DNA of 5,173 nt, taken from contig JAJPZE010000119.1 of assembly GCA_021204565.1 (NCBI GenBank), positions 1 to 5,173 on the forward strand, given 5' to 3'. Shown in pieces: positions 1-5,173 of this stretch. The position numbers and the translations under genes are program-made. The DNA is from Prevotella sp. GTDB lineage: Bacteria; Bacteroidota; Bacteroidia; Bacteroidales; Bacteroidaceae. The notes under the pieces were generated by a model. The model had not been told where the DNA came from and searched no databases. It was given only the letters and a program-made list of their open reading frames with translations. Numbering within the stretch: position 1 is the first letter of the stretch; each line of letters starts with the position of its first letter.

Positions 1-266
1 GGTATATCCCAACGCCCGGTCTTTATCCGCAAGCCTTCCGCCCGGGCGGAAACACGCCAATCGGAGAGCAATTCCTTATCTTCAACAAAGTACGGACACG
101 GCTGGTTGTTCCAACAATCAGGCCCGATGAAGACGAGGTTGTCGCCTAAACGGTCCTTTAATGTCCTTGCGCGAGTGGAAAGAACGGTGTAGATGCCGCC
201 GACCTTGTTGCATACTTCCCAGCTCGTTTCAAATATAACACTTGGGAATTTCCGTCTGTTCGTCAT
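1..266 (-). CDS. Glycogen synthase, GT3 (eukaryote-like) type, N-terminal part
   Basis: Reading leftward from the ATG at 266-264, 88 codons are open to the window edge, so the gene is cut off. Near the start the protein reads IFETSWEVCNKVGGIYTVLS (residues 11-30). This is the hallmark of GT3 glycogen synthases, in which the Lys of KVGGIY (here K21) lies in the sugar-nucleotide site; bacterial GT5 GlgA enzymes carry KTGGL instead. A second family-like stretch, LVFIGPD, lies at 44-50. The enzyme extends alpha-1,4-glucan chains from a nucleotide-glucose donor in the cytoplasm to make storage glycogen. The donor (UDP- or ADP-glucose) cannot be read from this fragment. The start is chosen because the core motif begins about 10 residues in, as usual for the family, and no upstream start codon is better placed. 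No Shine-Dalgarno sequence is visible, which is normal for Bacteroidetes. The full protein would be several times longer. In related genomes GH57 amylase-type genes often lie nearby, but that part is outside this window. Confidence 0.9.
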   Translation of the reverse strand, partial: MTNRRKFPSVIFETSWEVCNKVGGIYTVLSTRARTLKDRLGDNLVFIGPDCWNNQPCPYFVEDKELLSDWRVSARAEGLRIKTGRWDI

Positions 267-391
267 ATTTATATTCCCGTATTCGTTTCTTGTCGGCCCG
301 CGTCCGCCGCACCGCGTCTCCGGCTTTATAATATCCGTTATATACCGCCGCCGGCGTATGCTGGCACCATTATCCCTATTCAAAAACGACG

Positions 392-399
392 CAAAAATA
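392..399 (-). promoter_or_regulatory. Candidate -7 box for the glycogen synthase gene
   Basis: On the minus strand these bases read TATTTTTG, matching the Bacteroidetes -7 consensus TAnnTTTG. It is the only match in the correct orientation upstream of the glycogen synthase start. It would give a leader of about 120 bases. No TTTG or TTG is found at the expected distance (about 20 bases) upstream, so the -33 element is missing or degenerate. The box lies in a small imperfect inverted repeat, with TATTTTG on the plus strand at 403-409. A chance match is possible. Confidence 0.35.
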
Positions 400-625
400 G
401 TGTATTTTGTCCGATTAGATTATGGCTTTCGGCGTGTTTTTGCCCGTTTTTCATACTTTTTGTGATATGGATAAAACATACATCACGGAAACTGCGGATA
501 AGCGCAGCGTCCACCCGTGTCTTTTCCGTCCGCCGCCACAGTATCCCCCGTTCGTTACCTGCCGGAAGAAGTTGTTTAATGTAAACGTTTGTTTTGTAAA
601 AACATAAAAATTTATTTCCGATTTA

Positions 626-657
626 TTTGCACATAAGACCCGCGCACACTACTTTTG
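626..657 (+). promoter_or_regulatory. Bacteroidetes-type promoter (-33 TTTG, -7 TACTTTTG)
   Basis: TTTG at 626-629 and TACTTTTG at 650-657 are separated by 20 bases. This matches the consensus recognised by the Bacteroidetes primary sigma factor (TTTG, 19-21 bases, TAnnTTTG) in both boxes and in spacing. Transcription should start near 662-665 and run into the lipoprotein gene at 889, giving a leader of roughly 225 bases. The flanking AT-rich stretch at 600-628 is consistent with a promoter. The start site is inferred. Confidence 0.75.
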
Positions 658-888
658 CACCCGCATTCGGTACTCCGGTGCCGGACGATAAGACATATCG
701 GACGAGTGTGTTCCCCGCGTTGTCCTGTATGAGTGAACTTGGACTTTCGCTTAACGAAAAAAAGATAAACAACGGGAAGAACATTGACCTCACGGTTCCC
801 CTATGCCGCTGACAAACGAATAAAGAACCGTCTCCGCAGGGTCAACGGGGGCAATGAAACGAAACTCTTAACATTAAACATTAAAGAA

Positions 889-1863
889 ATGAAAAAGAAT
901 CTGATGTTTTTCTTGTGTACGCTTGCGGCTTTGTCGCTTCCCGTGCTGACAACCTCTTGCTCCGATGATGATGACAACGGAGGCAGCTCAAATCCTTCAG
1001 GCAATGCAGCTGTTATCACCACGTCCGACGGAGAGCAACTGCTCCTCACGAGCATAGGCGGTGAATTCACCTATAGGTACGACAACACCGGTCGGCTGAT
1101 ATATGCAGACGGCGACAACACGTATTATCTGTCATACGACCCGTTTGAGATAGATTGCGAGGACTATGACGAGGTGTCGTTCGCTTTCAACGGCGCGTAT
1201 GTCTCAAAGGTAACCTTTAGTGACGAAGATGATGATGACGTAGACAACGGAAGTTGGACTTGCACATACGACGGAAGCGGACACATCACCAAAATAGTAT
1301 TTAGTTATAAGGAGAGTTGGACAGACAGCAACGGCAAGAGCCGCTCGTGGTCGGAAGAGGGCACGGACAACCTCACGTGGAGCAACGGCAACCTGACCAA
1401 AGCATCCGTTACTTGGAGCGAAAAGGGAGAGGACGGCAGCTATTCCGGAACGGAAACTTATACATATGAATACGGTAATGAGGCAAACGAGTATAAACAA
1501 CCTACCTGGGCTCTTGCTTGGTATGGGTATAGCGATTGGGATATAGTTGGAGATTTCGTTATGGTCGGCTACTTCGGCAAGGGTACGTCAGACCTGCCCA
1601 CATCAGTAAAATGTGTATATACGGATGATGATGAAGATTATTCGGAAACAATATCCTTCTCCTACACGAAGAACGACAACGGAACCATCCATACCGAGAG
1701 AGATTCCGATTGGGGAACGCTCTATTACTCATATGCTAATGTCTCTTCCGATGATACGCGGAGCACGTTCCTGACAGAAAAGACAAAGCCGGCTGTTAAG
1801 CACCAACACGGGCACAGGCACACACACGCCCGCCACAGTCTTAAGACGGCGACGGAAGAATAA
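889..1863 (+). CDS. Surface-exposed lipoprotein, DUF4595-like
   Basis: The 324-residue product begins with a lipoprotein signal peptide: KK at 2-3, a hydrophobic core at 5-20, and a lipobox ending in LTTSC with the lipidated Cys at 24. The Cys is followed by SDDDD, matching the Bacteroides export signal that sends lipoproteins to the outer face of the outer membrane. The rest is rich in Tyr, Trp, Ser, Asp and Gly and consists of repeated beta-hairpin-like units (TYRYDNTGRL 61-70, CTYDGSGHITKIVFSY 125-140, LTWSNGNLTKASVTW 162-176, a YFGKGTSDLP segment 228-237, FSYTKNDNGTIHT 257-269). I recognise this pattern from Bacteroidales DUF4595 proteins, whose function is unknown. Acidic clusters lie at 26-29, 112-119 and 246-250. 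The last 34 residues are atypical, with HQHGHRHTH at 305-313. The ATG at 889 is chosen because it is followed directly by the signal peptide and preceded by AAAGAA; the frame stays open to 784, but with no signal-like sequence there. It is probably monocistronic, with a promoter at 626-657 and terminators downstream. Confidence 0.85.
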   Translation: MKKNLMFFLCTLAALSLPVLTTSCSDDDDNGGSSNPSGNAAVITTSDGEQLLLTSIGGEFTYRYDNTGRLIYADGDNTYYLSYDPFEIDCEDYDEVSFAFNGAYVSKVTFSDEDDDDVDNGSWTCTYDGSGHITKIVFSYKESWTDSNGKSRSWSEEGTDNLTWSNGNLTKASVTWSEKGEDGSYSGTETYTYEYGNEANEYKQPTWALAWYGYSDWDIVGDFVMVGYFGKGTSDLPTSVKCVYTDDDEDYSETISFSYTKNDNGTIHTERDSDWGTLYYSYANVSSDDTRSTFLTEKTKPAVKHQHGHRHTHARHSLKTATEE

Positions 1864-1894
1864 GATACAGAAGGTTGATTATTGAAGGTGCCCG

Positions 1895-1930
1895 GGCGGG
1901 GGAAGACATATGTCTGTCCCTCGCCTTTTT
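1895..1930 (+). terminator. Intrinsic terminator of the lipoprotein gene
   Basis: A hairpin begins 32 bases after the stop codon. The left arm (1895-1907) and right arm (1912-1925) pair over 13 positions, with one G-T pair (1899/1921) and one bulged G (1916), closing on the loop ATAT at 1908-1911. The outer half is GC-rich (GGCG with CGCC). The stem is followed at once by five T residues (1926-1930). This is the standard form of a Rho-independent terminator for rightward transcription. Confidence 0.8.
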
Positions 1931-1948
1931 GTGTTAGGGGTCGGGGTA

Positions 1949-1994
1949 TGTAAAAACATGATATCGGACTATTGTCCGATATCATGTTTTTACA
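1949..1994. terminator. Long perfect hairpin, probable bidirectional terminator
   Basis: The arms 1949-1969 and 1974-1994 are perfectly complementary over 21 bases, around the loop TATT (1970-1973). The stem has a run of A at its left base (1952-1956) and a run of T at its right base (1987-1991), so it can act as an intrinsic terminator in either direction. Rightward, it backs up the hairpin at 1895-1930. Leftward, it would stop antisense transcription arriving from the ATPase promoter region. Each arm contains the palindrome GATATC. I see no second copy of the arm in the window. Confidence 0.75.
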
Positions 1995-2046
1995 CGCTTA
2001 TTCGCAAGTTATCGGCGCACAACAAGACGGGTAGAGACAAAATTGC

Positions 2047-2075
2047 ATACCTTTGCAAAACCGTTGCAAAGGTAT
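2047..2075. repeat. 12-bp inverted repeat overlapping the ATPase promoter
   Basis: ATACCTTTGCAA (2047-2058) and TTGCAAAGGTAT (2064-2075) are exact reverse complements, separated by AACCG. The left arm contains a candidate -7 box (2048-2055). By symmetry the right arm contains the same box on the minus strand (2074-2067). A two-fold symmetric site at this position suits an operator for a dimeric repressor, but a hairpin or a chance palindrome is not excluded. The word TTGCA also occurs just outside, at 2043-2047 and 2108-2112. Confidence 0.6.
2048..2055 (+). promoter_or_regulatory. Candidate -7 box for the Ca2+ ATPase-pgpA operon
   Basis: TACCTTTG matches the Bacteroidetes -7 consensus TAnnTTTG, and the fuller form TACCTTTGCA is a common version of it. 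It would start transcription near 2060-2063 and give a leader of about 80 bases before the ATG at 2142. No TTTG or TTG lies 19-21 bases upstream (the region reads AACAAGACGG at 2021-2030), so the -33 element is weak. That would suit a promoter that needs an activator. A poorer alternative is TATATTTT at 2073-2080. Confidence 0.5.
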
Positions 2076-2141
2076 ATTTTATCAGATGTAACCCTGGTGC
2101 AACCGCTTTGCAGGATACTCGTTAAAAACGTTGATAACATT

Positions 2142-5033
2142 ATGCAAGAGAGTCAATTTCGCGGGCTGAACGACGCCCAGGTGATAGAGAACCGCAGGAA
2201 ATACGGCACTAATTTGCTTACACCGCCCGACAAGGTGCCGCTTTGGAAACAGTATTTACGCAAATTCGGCGACCCGTTAATCATTATTCTTTTAATAGCC
2301 GGCGTGCTGTCGGTAGGTATCTCGTGTTATGAGTATTGGGGGCTTTCGGGGGGCGGGAGCGTCTTTTTCGAGCCGGTCGGGATCTTCATCGCCATTCTTT
2401 TAGCTACGGGTTTAGCGTTTAATTTCGAGCGTTTGGCGGAGAAAGAGTTTGCGATTTTAAGCCAGGTGAACGACGACGAGCCGGTCGAAGTCATACGTAA
2501 CGGCATGACGACAATGGTGCCGAAGAAAGACGTGGTCGTAGGCGACGTTGTCATTCTTAATACCGGGGCGGAGGTGCCGGCGGACGGTGTGCTGCTCAAG
2601 GCGGTGCAATTACAGGTGGATGAATCGACGCTCACGGGCGAGTTGATATGCTCTAAGACGGTCAACGAGGCGGAGTTTGATAAGGACGCGACCTATCCTT
2701 CGAACCACGTTCTGCGCGGAACGAAGGTGATGGACGGGCACGGCGTGATGGAGGTAACCGTAGTCGGCGACCGCACCGAGAGCGGCAAACTGCTTGAAGC
2801 GGCGCAGATAGAGGACAACGTGAAGACACCTCTCAACGAGCAACTCGACCGTTTGGGCGGTTGGATTTCGGATATGAGCTACTCCATCGCGGGCATAATT
2901 ATCGTTGCGAAACTATTTGTTTATTTCGGTTTTGCGTGGAGCGCGTGGCTCCTTTTGATACCTACTGCGGTGTTCTTTTGGCTCGTAGTGAAGAAGTTCA
3001 AGGTGTTCCCGAAATGGGCGTGCGTGGTTACGATTGCGTCGTTCTTTGCCGTCTTTATCGGCGGTGTCCTTCTCCTGCATGCGTATTTAATGCCCGCCGG
3101 TCAGTTGCCGGAATTGTTAGCGTACACGCTTCAGACGTTTATGATTGCCGTAACGTTGGTTGTCGTAGCCGTGCCGGAGGGTTTGCCGATGGCGGTAACG
3201 CTGAGTCTGGCGTTCAGTATGCGGCGTATGTTCAAGACAAATAACCTCGTAAGGAAGATGCACGCCTGCGAGACGATGGGCGCGACAACCGTTATATGTA
3301 CCGACAAGACGGGCACGCTGACGATGAATCGTATGAAAGTAGAGAGCGCCCGCTTTTATTCTCTGCTCTCAAAAGACAAGTCTTGCGCCGAAATACAGCG
3401 GTTTATCGACGAGGGGATAGCGCTCAACTCCACTGCGGAACTCGACTTGACCCATACGGAGCCGTCGGTCTTGGGCAATCCGACCGAGGGCGCACTGTTG
3501 CTTTGGTTAAGGGATAGGGGCGTTGATTACCAACAGTTGCGCAGCACGTGCCCCGTCCTTGAAGAACTACAATTCTCTACCGAGCGGAAGTACATGGCGA
3601 CGGTGGTGCGTTCTAACGTGAACGGCAAGCGGGTGGTGTATGTTAAAGGCGCACCGGAAATAGTTGCCGGGATGTCGAAAACCATCGCCGGCGGAGCAAC
3701 AAAAGAGATGATTGACGGCGAGCTTGCCGATTTCCAAAGCCACGCGATGCGCACTCTCGGCTTCGCATACCAGATATTAGACGAAACGCAGACGGCGATA
3801 GAGAATAACAAGATAACGGCGGACGGCCTCGTATTCCTCGGCATAGTCGCCATCTCCGACCCGGTTCGCGACGACGTGCGCGAAGCTATTGTCGAGTGTC
3901 TTAATGCCGGGATAGAGGTTAAAATCGTTACGGGGGACACTCCGGGCATAGCTCGCGAGATTGCCCGGCAGATAGGTTTGCTCTCGGAAACGGATGAGGC
4001 GGACTGCGTTATCACGGGTCCGGAGCTCGCCGCGCTTGACGATGACGCTCTCCGCCGCCGGGTCGGGAAGCTCAAATTGATTGCCCGCGCCCGCCCGATG
4101 GATAAGAAACGGCTCGTCGAAGCGTTGCAGGCGAACAACCATGTTGTCGCCGTAACGGGCGACGGAACGAACGACGCGCCGGCGCTGAACACCGCTCACG
4201 TCGGCATCTCTATGGGCGACGGCACGGCGGTAGCGAAGAGCGCGTCGGACATAACCATAGTCGACAACTCGTTCGCAAGCATAAACCGCGCCGTCATGTG
4301 GGGGCGCTCGCTTTATCAAAACATACAGCGTTTCTTGCTGTTTCAGCTGACTGTGAACGTGTCGGCTTGCCTCATAGTGCTCGCCGGGGCATTTATGGGG
4401 ACGGCTACGCCCCTGACCGTAACGCAGATGTTGTGGGTTAATCTGATTATGGATACCTTCGGAGCGATGGCGTTAGCGTCGCTCCCGCCGACCAAGAGAG
4501 TAATGCTTGAGAAGCCTCGCGACCGTAATGCGTTCATCATAGGCAAGGATATGGCGCTGAACATATCGGGTGTCGGCATTGCATTCTTCATAATGCTCCT
4601 CCTCTTGCTTTATATCTTCGAGCACGCCGACATCACTTGCATGGCCGACTTCCTTCACCTCCGGCTCGGTGCGGCGAACGGTATAACGCCCTACGAGCAA
4701 ACGTTGCTGTTCTCTATATTTGTGTGGACGCACTTCTGGTATATGTTTAACGCGCGGTCGTTTTACACCGGGAAGAGTATCTTCAGCCTGAAACTGAGCA
4801 CCGGCTTCCTGACTATTGTAGCGGTAATCATTATCGGACAGTTGCTCATAGTTGAGGCGGGGTACGACTTCTTCAACGTTGCCCCGATGTTTCACGTAGC
4901 CGAAAGCGCGCGCTTAGGTATTCACCCGCAAGGCTGGATCGACTTTATCGTGATTGTTGCGCTGTCGTCTCTCGTGCTGTGGATACGGGAGTTGTGGAGC
5001 GTTTTGAAACGTTGGGCGGGATATGAGCGATAA
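2142..5033 (+). CDS. Calcium-translocating P-type ATPase, PMCA-like (type IIB)
   Basis: The 963-residue inner-membrane pump should use ATP to export Ca2+ from the cytoplasm. In order: N-terminal cation-ATPase domain (about 5-45), M1 (about 44-63), M2 (76-95), actuator domain (about 110-235) with TGEL at 165-168 in place of the usual TGES, M3 (247-266), two extra hydrophobic segments (about 268-284 and 292-315), M4 (about 329-350) with PEGLP at 345-349, DKTGTLT at 388-394 with the phosphorylated Asp 388, KGAPE at 502-506, VTGDTP at 596-601, TGDGTNDAP at 672-680, and M5-M10 from about 732 to 950. M6 carries NLIMDT (767-772), and M5 has N739 with Ala at 742 where SERCA has Glu. Both match PMCA and imply one Ca2+ site (E346, N739, N767, D771). 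The ATG at 2142 is preferred because the family homology begins a few residues later. A TTG start at 2043 would precede the likely transcription start. The gene overlaps pgpA by 11 bases. The ion is inferred from the motifs. Confidence 0.93.
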   Translation: MQESQFRGLNDAQVIENRRKYGTNLLTPPDKVPLWKQYLRKFGDPLIIILLIAGVLSVGISCYEYWGLSGGGSVFFEPVGIFIAILLATGLAFNFERLAEKEFAILSQVNDDEPVEVIRNGMTTMVPKKDVVVGDVVILNTGAEVPADGVLLKAVQLQVDESTLTGELICSKTVNEAEFDKDATYPSNHVLRGTKVMDGHGVMEVTVVGDRTESGKLLEAAQIEDNVKTPLNEQLDRLGGWISDMSYSIAGIIIVAKLFVYFGFAWSAWLLLIPTAVFFWLVVKKFKVFPKWACVVTIASFFAVFIGGVLLLHAYLMPAGQLPELLAYTLQTFMIAVTLVVVAVPEGLPMAVTLSLAFSMRRMFKTNNLVRKMHACETMGATTVICTDKTGTLTMNRMKVESARFYSLLSKDKSCAEIQRFIDEGIALNSTAELDLTHTEPSVLGNPTEGALLLWLRDRGVDYQQLRSTCPVLEELQFSTERKYMATVVRSNVNGKRVVYVKGAPEIVAGMSKTIAGGATKEMIDGELADFQSHAMRTLGFAYQILDETQTAIENNKITADGLVFLGIVAISDPVRDDVREAIVECLNAGIEVKIVTGDTPGIAREIARQIGLLSETDEADCVITGPELAALDDDALRRRVGKLKLIARARPMDKKRLVEALQANNHVVAVTGDGTNDAPALNTAHVGISMGDGTAVAKSASDITIVDNSFASINRAVMWGRSLYQNIQRFLLFQLTVNVSACLIVLAGAFMGTATPLTVTQMLWVNLIMDTFGAMALASLPPTKRVMLEKPRDRNAFIIGKDMALNISGVGIAFFIMLLLLLYIFEHADITCMADFLHLRLGAANGITPYEQTLLFSIFVWTHFWYMFNARSFYTGKSIFSLKLSTGFLTIVAVIIIGQLLIVEAGYDFFNVAPMFHVAESARLGIHPQGWIDFIVIVALSSLVLWIRELWSVLKRWAGYER

Positions 5034-5173
5034 TAACAACCGGCAATTGGGTAACGCGCCTTGGTTGCACGTTCTCCTTTCGACGGGCTTCGGCGCGGGT
5101 TTCGTCCCCTTTGCGCCGGGCACGGCGGGGGCTTTAGTCGGGCTGTTGGTTTGGATCGGGCTGTATTTCGTGT
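5023..5173 (+). CDS. pgpA: Phosphatidylglycerophosphatase A family protein, N-terminal part
   Basis: Fifty codons are open to the right edge, so the gene is truncated; the family is usually about 150-170 residues. After a short polar start (MSDNNNRQLG) comes the PgpA signature TGFGAGFVPFAPGTAGA at 21-37, then a hydrophobic segment at 38-50 that should be the first membrane helix. PgpA removes the phosphate from phosphatidylglycerol phosphate at the inner membrane, completing phosphatidylglycerol synthesis. Some Bacteroidetes PgpA relatives sit in inositol-phospholipid gene clusters and may act on phosphatidylinositol phosphate; the genes beyond the edge would decide. An in-frame TGA at 5005-5007 leaves the ATG at 5023 as the first start. 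The start lies inside the ATPase gene (11-base overlap, frame +1), behind the G-rich stretch GGGCGGG at 5014-5020, so translation is probably coupled to that of the ATPase. Confidence 0.88.
   Translation, partial: MSDNNNRQLGNAPWLHVLLSTGFGAGFVPFAPGTAGALVGLLVWIGLYFV

Larger units (their letters stand above)
267..888. other. Divergent intergenic region without a convincing gene
   Basis: These 622 bases separate two divergently transcribed genes. I read both strands and found only short open frames with low-complexity, non-family-like translations and no homology I recognise. The stretch holds the presumed leader of the glycogen synthase gene (about 267-385, minus strand), a candidate leftward -7 box (392-399), a strong rightward promoter (626-657) and the lipoprotein leader (about 664-888). 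Positions 560-630 are AT-rich, as expected around a promoter. No tRNA, riboswitch or repeat array is apparent by eye. Confidence 0.7.

Noticed and set aside
193..607. Two overlapping plus-strand open frames of 90 and 61 codons in the glycogen synthase start and the intergenic region
   Set aside because: The first overlaps the conserved N-terminus of glycogen synthase in antisense; neither has a family-like sequence, start context or promoter.
784..888. A 35-residue N-terminal extension of the lipoprotein from a TTG at 784
   Set aside because: It would bury the clear lipoprotein signal peptide that begins at the ATG at 889.
2047..2075. Recombinase inversion site for a phase-variable promoter
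   Set aside because: Phase-variable promoters in Bacteroidales are flanked by two inverted repeats on either side of an invertible promoter of about 100-200 bases. Here there is one compact palindrome, no partner copy, and no invertase gene in the window.
1910..2125. A 71-codon plus-strand open frame across the terminators and ATPase promoter
   Set aside because: It runs through both arms of the 21-bp hairpin and the promoter palindrome, so it is not a plausible gene.
2043..2141. A 33-residue N-terminal extension of the ATPase from a TTG at 2043
   Set aside because: The TTG lies upstream of the likely transcription start, the extension resembles no P-type ATPase sequence, and the ATG at 2142 starts just before the family homology.
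3527..4192. A 221-codon open frame on the minus strand inside the ATPase gene
   Set aside because: It is antisense to the conserved P and N domains, is Ser/Thr/Arg-rich as antisense shadows of GC-rich genes are, and has no recognisable domain.
1..5173. CRISPR array, tRNA or rRNA genes, insertion sequences
   Set aside because: Reading both strands showed no regularly spaced direct repeats, no cloverleaf-like sequence and no transposase-like protein.

Overview
The window is chromosomal DNA from a member of the Bacteroidota, most likely the order Bacteroidales; the family cannot be fixed from this much sequence. Four things support this: promoter elements of the Bacteroidetes type (TTTG, about 20 bases, TAnnTTTG), weak Shine-Dalgarno sequences with A-rich start regions, a lipoprotein whose Cys is followed by SDDDD (the Bacteroides surface-export signal), and a eukaryote-like (GT3) glycogen synthase of the kind Bacteroidales carry.

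Layout from left to right. (1) Positions 1-266, minus strand: the first 88 codons of a GT3-type glycogen synthase, running off the left edge. (2) Positions 267-888: a 622-base divergent intergenic region without a convincing gene. It holds a possible leftward -7 box near 392-399 and a very good rightward promoter at 626-657, followed by a leader of about 225 bases. (3) Positions 889-1863, plus: a 324-residue surface lipoprotein of the beta-rich DUF4595 type, with acidic patches and an unusual histidine-rich C-terminal tail. (4) Positions 1895-1994: two consecutive terminator hairpins. (5) Positions 2047-2075: a 12-bp-arm inverted repeat that coincides with a candidate -7 box. (6) Positions 2142-5033, plus: a complete 963-residue PMCA-like (type IIB) Ca2+ P-type ATPase with two extra hydrophobic segments between M3 and M4. 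(7) Positions 5023 to the right edge, plus: the first 50 codons of a phosphatidylglycerophosphatase A (PgpA) family protein, overlapping the end of the ATPase gene by 11 bases.

There are three transcription units. Glycogen synthase reads left, the lipoprotein is probably monocistronic, and the ATPase and pgpA form the start of a translationally coupled operon that continues beyond the window. The terminators separate the lipoprotein from the ATPase, so adjacency alone does not link them. I see no RNA gene, insertion sequence, CRISPR array or phage gene. Nothing here amounts to a clearly new system. The points most worth a second look are the palindromic promoter of the ATPase, the extra M3-M4 membrane segments, and the alternating-His tail of the lipoprotein.
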